DNA from: CAXXOK01 sp963675365
GTDB taxonomy: Bacteria > Bacillota > Clostridia > Christensenellales > Aristaeellaceae
DNA length: 64,000 nt
Direction of reading: 5' to 3'
Assembly: GCA_963675365.2 (NCBI GenBank)
Contig: CAXXVA010000002.1
Coordinates: 496,001-560,000 of the forward strand
Numbering within the stretch: position 1 is the stretch's first letter; each line of letters begins with the position of its first letter. The notes under the pieces are model-generated. The model was given only the letters and a program-made list of their open reading frames with translations. It made no database searches and was not told the DNA's origin. The translations under genes were made by a program, and so were the position numbers. Below, piece after piece: positions 40,348 to 49,300 of this stretch.

Positions 40348-41390
40348 TGCCCCTGTCAAGCTATTGGGCTCGAAGGGCCGAGCAGAACATGGATCTGTAT
40401 CAGGCGGCAGCTGAGGAACGCTTGCGGGTGATCGGACGGGCAATGCATGCGGCGCAGGAGCAACTGGCCGATGACGCGGCGCGGATATTCAATACCTTTG
40501 CCAAGCGCTTCAACTTGACGGATGCCGAGGCACAGGCCGCGCTTGCGGAACCTCTCGGTCGTGCGGAGTTTGATATGCTGCGAATCCGCATTGCCCGGAT
40601 GCCGGAAGGCGCGGCGAAAACCGCGCTGGAGATCCGCGTCAATAGCGGGGCCTATTCTTACCGCATCAGCCGTTTGGAGGCCCTGCGAGAGAATATCGCC
40701 GTGCAGACGTCGCATGTGTCCCAGGTGATCGAGAACGAGCTGACCGGGCAGCTGCGGTTTACGGCTACCGAAGGCTACAACCACCGTATGTACGACCTGC
40801 AGATGCAAACCGGCGGCGCGTTTGCGGTTCCGGATGTCCAGGGAATGAAAGTGGCGATCGACACACCCTGGGCAGGCGCGAACTATTCCTCGCGTATCTG
40901 GAGCGCGCAGCAGAAGTTGGCGGACAGCCTGCAGGAAACCATATCTTCCGGCTTCCTGAGCGGGAAAGCGAACGCCAAGGTGGCGCGGGAGATCCGGGAC
41001 CGCTTCGGCGTATCATTCCGTGATGCCGAGCGGCTTGTGCAGACCGAGACCAGCTATATTGCGGGGAAAGCGGACAGGCAGGCGTACATTGATGCCGGGA
41101 TTGAGGAATATGAGTTCATCACCACTTTGGACAGCCGCACCTGCAAGTACTGCGCACCGCTGGACGGCAGCAAGCACCAGGTAGCGGAAGCCGAGGTCGG
41201 TGTGAACTACCCGCCGATTCATCCGCGCTGCCGTTGCACTACCGGAATGGCGGACGATCAGCCAGTGACCGGGTACCGCCGGGGCAGAGATGGCAACGGT
41301 AAGAGCGTATTGTTGCCGGCCGATATGACATACGCAGAGTGGAAGGACTGGCAGCAGTCGGGAGTAGCGACGTATGTTAAGAAAAACTAA
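40347..41390 (+). CDS. Minor head protein (SPP1 gp7 / Mu F-like)
   Basis: A 347-aa minor capsid protein. The C-terminal domain shows the Mu F-type signature: RLVQTETSYIAGKADRQAY, then a metal-like CKYCAPLDG and HPRCRCTTG. The N-terminal half is helical and binds portal in relatives. Coupled to the portal gene by a one-base overlap. It is thought to enter the procapsid with the portal and act early in DNA delivery. Confidence 0.88.
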   Translation: MPLSSYWARRAEQNMDLYQAAAEERLRVIGRAMHAAQEQLADDAARIFNTFAKRFNLTDAEAQAALAEPLGRAEFDMLRIRIARMPEGAAKTALEIRVNSGAYSYRISRLEALRENIAVQTSHVSQVIENELTGQLRFTATEGYNHRMYDLQMQTGGAFAVPDVQGMKVAIDTPWAGANYSSRIWSAQQKLADSLQETISSGFLSGKANAKVAREIRDRFGVSFRDAERLVQTETSYIAGKADRQAYIDAGIEEYEFITTLDSRTCKYCAPLDGSKHQVAEAEVGVNYPPIHPRCRCTTGMADDQPVTGYRRGRDGNGKSVLLPADMTYAEWKDWQQSGVATYVKKN

Positions 41391-41647
41391 ACAAGCTTGG
41401 AAATGGATGAGTTGATTATTTGTTTCCCAAGCTTCTGTACATTATCCACTGGTGTTTCACTCACGAGTGAAAATATTTCCCCGGTACGCTGCCCGTTGGA
41501 ATCCAAAATATAAAAGTTATTCCCTTTCTGCTCAAATGATATACTTTCAGACCTTAAAAACTGTCGCATAGAAGATCCAAGTTCTATGAGGAAATCCCAG
41601 GACACCATATGCACATAAAAAACCTTATGACTGTGAATGGCGACCAC
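41387..41647 (-). CDS. Small accessory protein, unusual start
   Basis: An 86-aa leftward protein of unknown family, with a likely beta-strand middle (FEQKGNNFYILDSNGQRTGEIFSLVSET). The AGGAGG ribosome site abuts the first GTG directly; the codon at normal spacing is ATT, so either the GTG is used with poor spacing or a rare ATT start is used. It converges with the minor head gene, overlapping it by four bases. It is one more minus-strand gene within the head operon. Confidence 0.5.
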   Translation of the reverse strand: MVAIHSHKVFYVHMVSWDFLIELGSSMRQFLRSESISFEQKGNNFYILDSNGQRTGEIFSLVSETPVDNVQKLGKQIINSSISKLV

Positions 41648-41866
41648 CCTCCTGATCTTATACTACTATATGGATTTTGAAGGGATTTTTACTCTGTCAT
41701 CATGGCCTTGGTTCGTATTAAGAAACCATAGCAACGAGTATAACCTTCATATTTCTAAAAGAATTATAACGGATATTTTTAACGAGGAGTTTCCAATTCC
41801 GTTACGGTTATTCATCTTTTTTATAAAGTACAGAAACTAGATCAATAACCATCATATCCCGGTATC

Positions 41867-41896
41867 AAGCGTCGCCCTTCGGGGCAGGCGCTTTTT
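41867..41896 (+). terminator. Terminator upstream of the scaffold gene
   Basis: AAGCG-n-GCCC pairs with GGGC-n-CGCTT around a TTCG tetraloop, followed by five T. The 337 bp between the minus-strand gene and the scaffold gene hold an AT-rich stretch probably carrying the minus-strand promoter, this terminator and an untranslated leader; I see no further gene. Confidence 0.7.
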
Positions 41897-41984
41897 ACAT
41901 ACCCGCACGGACGGGCTGAGTACCGCCTGGGCACCAACAACACGGCATGGCTGAGTACTTGCCGGATGAAAAGGAGAAACCATC

Positions 41985-42572
41985 ATGGAAAAACAGAATC
42001 GCATTCCCTATAACATTCAGTTCTTTGCCGAGGGCGGCGAGGGTGCAGGCGGTGCCGGTGGCAATGAAGGTGGCGAAGGCTCCGATGGCGGGGCTGATGA
42101 CAAGACCCAGACCAAGACCCCGAGCCTGAAAGAGCTACTCAAGGACAAGGATTTCGCGTCCGAGCTTGACCAGCACGTGAGCAAAGCCATTACCACCGCG
42201 AAAACCAAGTGGGATGAGGATGCCAAGCTCACGGCGGAACAGCTGGCGCAGAAGAAAACCGAAGAGCAGAACGCCGCGCTGAACAAACGCGAGGCGGACC
42301 TTGCCATGCGTGAGCTGCGTGCGGATATGGCGGCGGAGATCGGGAAGCGCTCGCTGCCTTCGACGTTGATCGATGCGGTGAACCTGGGCGGTGGTAAGGA
42401 CGCGGCGTTGCTGCACCTCGGCGAGCTGGAGAAAACGTTCCGGGCTTCGGTGGACGCGGCCGTGAACGAGAAGCTGAAAGGCACGCCCCCGCCTGCTGGC
42501 GGCGGTGGGGAAGGCGGTTCCTTCCAACATGACTTCAGGGCCGCTGTGGGCCTGAAGGACCCCGCAAAATAA
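41985..42572 (+). CDS. Phage scaffolding protein (DUF4355-like)
   Basis: A 195-aa scaffold. NIQFFAEGGEG at the start and LKELLKDKDFASELDQHVSKAITTAKTKWDED, followed by a long coiled coil to about residue 110, are typical of the DUF4355 scaffold group that precedes SPP1-type capsid genes. The glycine/acid-rich N-terminal linker is normal for it. It directs procapsid assembly and leaves afterwards. AAAAGGAGAAACCATC precedes the ATG. Confidence 0.85.
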   Translation: MEKQNRIPYNIQFFAEGGEGAGGAGGNEGGEGSDGGADDKTQTKTPSLKELLKDKDFASELDQHVSKAITTAKTKWDEDAKLTAEQLAQKKTEEQNAALNKREADLAMRELRADMAAEIGKRSLPSTLIDAVNLGGGKDAALLHLGELEKTFRASVDAAVNEKLKGTPPPAGGGGEGGSFQHDFRAAVGLKDPAK

Positions 42573-42609
42573 CAGATAGGGCGATACGCCCTGAAAGGAT
42601 GAAAACGAA

Positions 42610-43494
42610 ATGCCTAACGATATTACGCTGTTTAAAAAGCAAATCACCGATACCCTGGATCTGGTCTACAAGCAGGTCAGCGCCACGGCCGTCCTCGACG
42701 GCAATCCCGATCTGGTGAAGCAGGGCGCGAACGCCAACGAGCTCATCATTCCCAAGATGAGTGTGCAGGGCCTGGCGGATTACGACAAGACCAACGGCTA
42801 TGTCAACGGTTCCGTCACTCTGAACAACGAGACCGTGAAGTGCAACTTCGACCGCGGCCGCATGTTCTCCGTGGATACGATGGACAATCTTGAGACCGCA
42901 GGTATCGCCTTCGGCCGCCTGGCCGGTGAGATGATCCGCACCCAGGTTGTACCGGAGCTGGACGCCTTCCGCTTCGCCAAGTACGCGGGTACCTCCGGCA
43001 TCGGCAAAGTTGCCGCGGGCGCTACGCTGGCGGACGGCGCTGCCGTGATTACCGCGCTGCGTGCCGCCATTAACGAGATGGATGAGAAGGAAGTCCCCTA
43101 CGAGGACCGCTACCTGTTCATCACGCCCACGCTGGACGGCATGATCGCCGACCTGGATACCACCAAGAGCCGTCAGGTGATGGAACGCTTCATGGGTAAG
43201 ATCCTGGTGCCGCAGACGCGCTTCTATACCGCGATCGACCAGTACGACGGTACCACGTCCGGCGAGGAAGTCGGCGGGTACGTGCGGGGCACCGGCGCAG
43301 CTGACATCAACTTCATCGTGCTGCACCGTGCGGCGCTGATCCAGTTCTCCAAGCACGTCGCTCCCAAGATCATCCTGCCCGACGCCAACCAGACCCACGA
43401 CGGGTACAAGTTCGGCTATCGCCACGTGGCCATCGCCGATGTGTACGAGAACAAGGTGGACGGCATCTACCTGCACCACAAGGCCGCGGCCTAA
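42610..43494 (+). CDS. Major capsid protein
   Basis: A 294-aa coat protein. LIIPKMSVQGLADYDKTNGYVNGSVTLNNETVKCNFDRGRMFSVD is typical of a coat-protein group common in clostridial phages, and AINEMDEKEVPYEDRYLFITP lies at the conserved P-domain helix. The position after scaffold and before connector genes supports the assignment. The fold is expected to be HK97-like. GAAAGGATG precedes the ATG. Confidence 0.9.
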   Translation: MPNDITLFKKQITDTLDLVYKQVSATAVLDGNPDLVKQGANANELIIPKMSVQGLADYDKTNGYVNGSVTLNNETVKCNFDRGRMFSVDTMDNLETAGIAFGRLAGEMIRTQVVPELDAFRFAKYAGTSGIGKVAAGATLADGAAVITALRAAINEMDEKEVPYEDRYLFITPTLDGMIADLDTTKSRQVMERFMGKILVPQTRFYTAIDQYDGTTSGEEVGGYVRGTGAADINFIVLHRAALIQFSKHVAPKIILPDANQTHDGYKFGYRHVAIADVYENKVDGIYLHHKAAA

Positions 43495-43512
43495 GCCGCA
43501 GGAGGATAAGCG

Positions 43513-43650
43513 ATGAGCAGAACAGTTGGCTTGACCTTCAAGCCAGAAAAGAAGGAAACCAAAGCTGAAGCGGCGGCCCGTAAAAAGGCTGAAGCGGAAG
43601 CGAAGGATGCGGCGGATGGTAAGCAGGACGACGATACCGAAAAGAGCTGA
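43513..43650 (+). CDS. 45-aa lysine/glutamate-rich protein
   Basis: A small, highly charged helical protein (FKPEKKETKAEAAARKKAEA) directly after the coat gene with AGGAGGATAAGCG before the ATG. Similar Lys/Glu/Ala-rich short genes lie between coat and connector genes in related phages. Function unknown; may be a head decoration or assembly helper. Confidence 0.6.
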   Translation: MSRTVGLTFKPEKKETKAEAAARKKAEAEAKDAADGKQDDDTEKS

Positions 43651-43655
43651 TCTGC

Positions 43656-43952
43656 ATGCTTGAAAAGCTGAAACGCCGCCTCGGGATCACGGGCACCGAT
43701 AAGGATGCATTGCTCAATGACCTGATTGCGGACGCTTCGGCCTTCGTGCGCAGCTACACCGGCAGGGCGGATGTACCCGTCCTGCTGGAAGCTGCCGTCG
43801 TATGGCTGGCGGCGGCCGATTACAATCAGCTAGGCCTCGAGGGCGAGAAATCCCACAGCGAAGGCGCTGTCAGCCATACCATCGACATGTTCCCGCCCCG
43901 CCTGCGCCAGCAACTGAATATGTACCGCGTAGGGAAGGTGGGAAGCCCATGA
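43656..43952 (+). CDS. Head-tail connector (gp6/gp15-like)
   Basis: A 98-aa connector adaptor. LKRRLGITGTDKDALLNDLIADASAFVRSYTGR at the start is the hallmark of the family that binds beneath the portal. It starts five bases after the preceding stop and ends in an ATGA overlap with the next gene. It seals the head and offers the interface for the stopper. Confidence 0.82.
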   Translation: MLEKLKRRLGITGTDKDALLNDLIADASAFVRSYTGRADVPVLLEAAVVWLAAADYNQLGLEGEKSHSEGAVSHTIDMFPPRLRQQLNMYRVGKVGSP

Positions 43953-44299
43953 GCCTGCAGAGATCCCGTATGCGCGATGTCGCGGTATACCAGGTGATGA
44001 ACTCCGTGCGCAAGGACGCTGTGAAGTATGCTTCTTCCTATGAAACTTTGTCTGTGACGCTGCAGCCGCTGGAAGGGCAGTTCAACGCGACGCTATACGG
44101 TGAGAAACTGCTGAAAATGCAGCTGCTCCTGACCAACGAGCCCACGACTCTGCTGCCGGAAGGCGCGGGGGTCTGTGTGGATGTGCCGGCCGACGCTCCG
44201 CCTGATTACCGGGTGGTGTCTTCGAAAACCCGGGCACGGCATACAGAAGCGCACATCGAACGGATACCCGAAGGGGCGCGTGGCACATATGGAGTTTGA
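43949..44299 (+). CDS. Head closure protein (stopper-like)
   Basis: A 116-aa protein (RMRDVAVYQVMNSVRKDAVKYASS) in the position of the SPP1 gp16-type stopper. The ATG at 43949 overlaps the previous stop; a longer upstream frame is discarded because it runs through the connector gene. Assignment rests on order and size more than on motifs. Confidence 0.65.
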   Translation: MSLQRSRMRDVAVYQVMNSVRKDAVKYASSYETLSVTLQPLEGQFNATLYGEKLLKMQLLLTNEPTTLLPEGAGVCVDVPADAPPDYRVVSSKTRARHTEAHIERIPEGARGTYGV

Positions 44300-44726
44300 C
44301 ATTGAGGTCGAAGGCTTGGACGCAATGGCTGAAGCAATGGGCGAGCGCTTGGATGATGTGCTGCCTGCTGCTATGAAGGGTGTATGGAAAGCGGCGAAAG
44401 CTGTCGAGAAGGATGCACGCAAATTATCACCGCCTCCTGTCTCGCATACGCTGATCAAGAGCATCCGCGCTTCCAAACCGGTCATCAATGGGGATGCGGT
44501 GGAAGCAACCGTTGAAGCTGGAGCTGAGCATGCTGTGTATGTAGAGTATGGCACAGGTGTACGCGGTGCAGGCAGTACTCTGCCCGAAGGAATGCCACCG
44601 GCGACCTACCGGACGGACTGGACCGGGCAGGTGGCGCAGCCCTTCATGTATCCCGCCATGAAGCAAAACGAACAAAAGACCAAAGCGACCATAGCCAATG
44701 AGATCCGGAAGGCGGTGGAGAAATGA
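44289..44726 (+). CDS. HK97 gp10-like tail-joining protein
   Basis: A 145-aa protein of the HK97 gp10 / tail completion group. LDAMAEAMGERLDDVLPAAMKGVWKAAKAVEKDARKLSP and AVYVEYGTGVRG are the typical landmarks (helix, then the YGT strand). PFMYPAM near the end is also conserved. Translationally overlapped with the genes before and after. Confidence 0.82.
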   Translation: MEFDIEVEGLDAMAEAMGERLDDVLPAAMKGVWKAAKAVEKDARKLSPPPVSHTLIKSIRASKPVINGDAVEATVEAGAEHAVYVEYGTGVRGAGSTLPEGMPPATYRTDWTGQVAQPFMYPAMKQNEQKTKATIANEIRKAVEK

Positions 44727-45067
44727 CCGATCACAAGGAAATCATCAAGACCGCGCTGGAGGATATCCCCGGGCTTAGCTCTATCTCCGATTCATGGCCG
44801 GACGCGGAAACTGTCCTGCCTGCGATCGTGGTCGACCTCGCCAGTGAGCAGGGTACCGACCGCCGGGAAGATAAGCGGTATCTGACGGAGATCGGCTACT
44901 ACGTGCGGATTTTCGCCAGTACACCTGCGCAGATCCACGCGATGTTTGAAGCGGTCTACCCGCGGATGGAAGCCCTGGGCTATGAAATCACATTCAAGTT
45001 TGACCAGAACACAGAGGGTGCACGGCAAACGATCACCATCTGGACCAAAACGATACCGACTGAATAA
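44723..45067 (+). CDS. Tail terminator-like protein
   Basis: A 114-aa protein at the tail-terminator position, overlapping the previous gene by four bases. LEDIPGLSSISDSWPDAETVLPAIVVDLASEQGTDRR and the alternating strands that follow resemble the family that caps the tail tube and fixes its length. Assignment from order and general pattern. Confidence 0.65.
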   Translation: MTDHKEIIKTALEDIPGLSSISDSWPDAETVLPAIVVDLASEQGTDRREDKRYLTEIGYYVRIFASTPAQIHAMFEAVYPRMEALGYEITFKFDQNTEGARQTITIWTKTIPTE

Positions 45068-45081
45068 GGAGGACCCTGACA

Positions 45082-45669
45082 ATGGCAGCAAAACGAGCGA
45101 TTATCGGTTTCAAAGGCGTCGCGCTTGCGCCTGTGACCACGGACACCATCGCGTCCTATGTGACCGGCGCTGGAACCGCGATCCAGTACGCGGGGCAGAT
45201 GTCCCGCACCGTGAAAGAATCCAAGACCGACATTTTCTATGACGACGATCTGTATGCGCAGCTGCGCAATGTATCCGGCGAGGATGTGGAGCTCCGCATG
45301 GCTGAGGTTCCGTTTGCCATGCTGGAAACCCTTGGCCTGGGCACGTATGACGCGGAAACGGAAACGCTGGAAGCGAACTTCAACATCACCGGCAAAGTGT
45401 TCGCGCTCCGGTGCGTGACGGATACCGTGTCCGGTCTACCGTTCTACTTCAATTACCGCGTATTTGAACTGACCGGCATCAAGTTCGACAACTTCGCTAC
45501 CAAGAAGGACAGCGCGTCCGTATGTGAGGTCATCCTCTCCGGTGTGTTCAAGAAACCGCAGCTGGCGACCCTGAAGCCCTGGGCTGTGATGCAGCTGAAG
45601 GAAGATCTGAGCAACCAGGCGGCCTGTACGGCGTTCCTGATGGCCGCCGAAACCAAACCCGCGGCGTAA
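45082..45669 (+). CDS. Major tail tube protein (phi13 family)
   Basis: A 195-aa tail tube subunit. AIIGFKGVALAPVTTDT, the YDDDLYAQLRNVSGEDVELRMAEVPFAMLETLGLG segment and YFNYRVFELTGIKFDNFATKKDSAS fit the phi13-type major tail family. AAGGAGGACC precedes the ATG. A terminator follows, which allows high expression of this abundant protein relative to the assembly genes. Confidence 0.88.
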   Translation: MAAKRAIIGFKGVALAPVTTDTIASYVTGAGTAIQYAGQMSRTVKESKTDIFYDDDLYAQLRNVSGEDVELRMAEVPFAMLETLGLGTYDAETETLEANFNITGKVFALRCVTDTVSGLPFYFNYRVFELTGIKFDNFATKKDSASVCEVILSGVFKKPQLATLKPWAVMQLKEDLSNQAACTAFLMAAETKPAA

Positions 45670-45689
45670 CCCAGACCGTATACACAACA

Positions 45690-45728
45690 GCCCGCAGGCG
45701 GCATAACAGCCCCTGCGGGCGTTTGTTT
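45690..45728 (+). terminator. Terminator after the major tail gene
   Basis: GCCCGCAGG pairs perfectly with CCTGCGGGC around a 13-base loop, followed by GTTTGTTT. Confidence 0.7.
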
Positions 45729-45747
45729 GGAAAGCGAGGAACACTGC

Positions 45748-46197
45748 ATGCAGTATTTCAGGAAGATCAAAGGTAACCTCTCTCTGCCGGACAGCCGTAA
45801 GGTGCGCGGCTATGAGATCAAGCGTATGCCGCTAGGCGCGTATATCGCCGCTTTGCAGCGATTGCAGAACTTTCCCCAGGAAGCGCTGGAGGCCGTATTC
45901 CCCGGCAAGAGCATCGACGCAGTGATCAGGCAGCTGAAGACCATTGACACGGCTATGCTCAGCCAGATCCTGATCCGCGCCTTTACCGCGCTGCCCAAGT
46001 ACGCGGCGGAGCTGATTGCAGCGCTGACGGGGATTCCCGAGGACCGGATCCTCGAGGACCCGAACATCGGGCTGGATGGTCTGGCGGAGATTGTCGACGC
46101 CTGGCTCGAGGTCAATAATATCGAAAATTTTATCACCGCCGCTCGCGGTCTGATGGCAAAGGCAAAGATGCAAGCGGCCAATACCTCCAAAGACTAA
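45748..46197 (+). CDS. Tail assembly chaperone (G protein)
   Basis: A 149-aa tail assembly chaperone. VRGYEIKRMPLGAYIAALQRLQNFP and an all-helical rest fit the chaperones that coat the tape measure before tube assembly. It lies between the tail tube and tape measure genes, and a -1 frame extension downstream supplies the expected longer GT product. GAAAGCGAGG lies upstream of the ATG at moderate spacing. Confidence 0.78.
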   Translation: MQYFRKIKGNLSLPDSRKVRGYEIKRMPLGAYIAALQRLQNFPQEALEAVFPGKSIDAVIRQLKTIDTAMLSQILIRAFTALPKYAAELIAALTGIPEDRILEDPNIGLDGLAEIVDAWLEVNNIENFITAARGLMAKAKMQAANTSKD

Positions 46198-46385
46198 TCG
46201 CCTCCGGGCTCTCGATTGGGATCTCCAAGCGGGAGTTGCTGGAAGATTACTATATCGACGAGATCCCGGAAATCATCAAATCCTGGAACGCGATCCACGG
46301 CGGTAAAGAAGACGCAGAGCCGGAAACCGAGTACGTGGACGATCCAATGAAATTCTTCGGAGCGGAGGGTGACGTCATTGCCTGA
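46157..46385 (+). CDS. Frameshifted extension of the tail chaperone (T domain)
   Basis: The -1 frame relative to the chaperone is open across its stop and encodes RLIASGLSIGISKRELLEDY, then a conserved-looking acidic helical segment ending FFGAEGDVIA. It has no start codon with a ribosome site. Tail chaperones commonly produce a minority GT form by -1 slippage. The best slip candidates are two overlapping GGCAAAG heptamers at 46155 and 46161, where the A-site AAG can re-pair as AAA; neither is a canonical X-XXY-YYZ site. Frame extension is seen; slippage is inferred. Confidence 0.6.
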
Positions 46386-49300
46386 TAACGAAGCAGGAAG
46401 TCTGCTGATTAGAATACGCGCAACGGCGGAAGGCCTGGAAGCCGTCGCCGAAGAAGCAAAAGGCCGTTTTCAGGCCATCGGGCAGGCGGCGGAGCAGACC
46501 CGCAAACCGATGTCTGCCGCCGGGCAGGCCGGTACGGATGCCGGGAAGAAGATGGCCGCCGGGGCCAAAGAAGCTGAGATGGCGTGGGTGCTGCTGGCTG
46601 CCGCCGCGGTGCTTGCATTCCGGGAGATCAGCAGTGCGATCAAACAGGGGATTGCGGACGCGAACGCCTACAAGGATGCCCTGCGTGGCCTTGGCAGCGT
46701 TGCGGAATCTGCCGGCATTTCGCAGTCGGCACTGGACGCGGCGACCGGGAAGGTCGTCGATCAATTCTTCAATGCACAGGCAGCGGCGACGGCGTTCAAG
46801 AACCTGCTGCTGCGCGGATACTCACTGGACCAGGCGACCAATACCATCCTTCGCCTGAAAGACGCGGCAGCCTTCGGGCGGCAGGCGTCGCTTTCGCTCT
46901 CTCAAGCTGTGACGTCCGCCACGGAAGGTTTGAAGAACGAAAACTCCATCCTGGTTGACAACGCCGGTGTGACCAAGAACGTCGCCAAAATGTGGGAAGA
47001 CTACGCAAAAGCGCGTGGTATGACTGTATCAGCCATGACGCAGGCGCAGAAGGTGGAAGCGGAATATCTAGGCATCCAGCAGGAAACGGCGGCGATGACC
47101 GGTGATATCATCAAGCTTCAGGACTCTCTCTCCGGAAAGATGGCGGCGGCCGAGAACCAGGCTTATCTGCTGTCCAAAGCGTACGGCGAAGCCATGACCC
47201 CGTTGCAGGCCGCTAAAACGGATCTGAAAACAGGGGTTCTGGGGACCCTGACTGCGATGGTGGAAACCTTCCCCGGCGTGGCTTCCGGAGCGACTACGGC
47301 GACCTTGGCAATGGTAGGCATGACGGCGGCGGTGCCGGTGATCCAGAAGATCATTGCGCTGTGGAAAGCGCTGCAAACCGCGATGGCGGCCGCAAAGCTG
47401 ACTATGGGTACTCTGGGATGGATTGCCCTGGGGATTGGTCTGATTGCCGGGATCTATACGGCGATCGCCAACGGTGCGGAGAACGCGCGCAAAGCCGAGG
47501 AAGCCCGCGTACAGGCAAACCGGGAAGCCGCGACGGCGGAGCAGGAACGTGCGGAATCGATGCGAACGCTGCTGGATACCTATGTGCAGCTCGCCCGGAA
47601 GCAGTCGCTGTCCTATACCGATGCATATAACCTGGTGAGCATTGAAGCAACCCTTGCGGAGCAGTACGGCATTACCAAAGAAACGCTGGACAAGCTGGTG
47701 CAGTCGACCGACAATTACGCGGAATCGCTGAACGGGGTTGTCAACGCGGCGACCGGCCAGGCTGTGCTGGAAGCTCTGGAGCAGCAGGCGGCTGACAGCT
47801 GGAAAGCCGCTACTGATGGCGTGGGTAATTACCTGAAACTGTACCATGATCATCTGGCAACGGCAGACCGTTACGAGACAACGGGCTCTGGCCTGCCTGG
47901 GGATGTCGAATATCATAAAGCGATGGCGGAGAAAGCCAAAGAACAGGCGCTGGCAGCTCTATCGGACTATAACGAGGCTGTCGCTAATGAGCTGAAGGCA
48001 ATCAAAAAGGAAACCGAGCTGCAGGGCAGCAAGTTCAATACGGAGATCTCGCAGATCCTGACCAGTGCGATCATCCCGCAGATAGATCCGACCGCGTTTA
48101 GCGATGCCGACGCGCTGAACGGTTTCTTTGTCTCGCTTACCGATAAAATCGGCGCATGGGCCTCGGACCCTGCGTATTCTGATGCGTTTGATACGCTGGG
48201 GGCATTCAAAGAAAAGATCATGACCGGGTTTGTTCCGACTGACGCTGAAATCCTGGATGCCCAGAATGCCTGGTACGACCTGGTTGGCGTCGACAGCGGG
48301 ATCAATTTCTATCTGGATACCCTGGTTGAACAGGGCGTCATTACAGCGGAGCAGTTTTCAGCAGCGATGGCGCAGCTGTCTTCAGCGGCGGATCCTCTGA
48401 ATGTGCTTGGGGCCTCGGTGGATAAATCCAAAGAGCGGATCCAGCGATTCATCGATGAGTTTTCTGCTGGAACGGGTTCCGTTGAGGAATTTCAAAAGAA
48501 AATCGAGGGTATGAACGCTGAGCTGGATTCTCTTGGCCAAACACTCGAGGGTGCCAAGGGAATCAAGACCTATACGAAGCGGTGGAGCGAGCTTTACGGA
48601 GCCTATAGAAAAGCCAGGGCAGAGGGAAAAGGCGTCAATGATATCTTGGATGATATGGCGTATTACCTCGAGGATGCGGGCAAGGCTGCTGTTGGATCGG
48701 CAGAGGATATCGACGCGACGGTGGAGAGTGTCAACGACCATATGGGCCGGCTTGCCGATTCGGCAGACGATGATATCACTTCAGCGACCCAGCGGATCTT
48801 TGAACTCCAATACGCGATCGAGGCTCTCGAGGCTATGATAGGCTCGGGAATCTATTTAACCAGTGATGCGGATGTTTCTGCTGTGCTTGGAGCAATTGCA
48901 CTTTTACGCAATCAACTCAATGGCTTGCTTGCTGATTATTCTTCAGCGGGCATCGAGCTGACCGGCACCGGGAAGAAATCCGGCGGCGGCGGGGGCGGGG
49001 GAAGCCGTTCCAGTGCGTACGAAAAGGCTATTGATAGCCTGGAGCATTATAAGAAACTGGATCAGCTGACCTTCGAACAGGAACTTGCCAACCTCGAAAG
49101 CATCGCTCGAAAGGTGCGGCTGAATGCTGAGGAGCGTATCGACCTTGAGGAGCGTATCTACAGCGTTAAGAAAGCCATCGCCGAGCGCGACGCGGAGAAC
49201 CTGACCGATCTGACCGACGCCATGATGACGGCGCTCTCTGAGCGGTACAGCGCTATGCGTGATGCGGAACTGGACACGCTGGAACAAAGCCGAGAGGCCT

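Noticed and set aside
41637..41840. 67-codon rightward frame (Phe/Tyr/Ile-rich) upstream of the scaffold gene
   Set aside because: No ribosome site; the AT-rich stretch is better explained as the promoter region of the minus-strand gene at 41387.
42535..43479. 314-codon leftward frame opposite the capsid gene
   Set aside because: A by-product of biased third codon positions in the capsid gene; it lacks a ribosome site and would overlap the scaffold stop.
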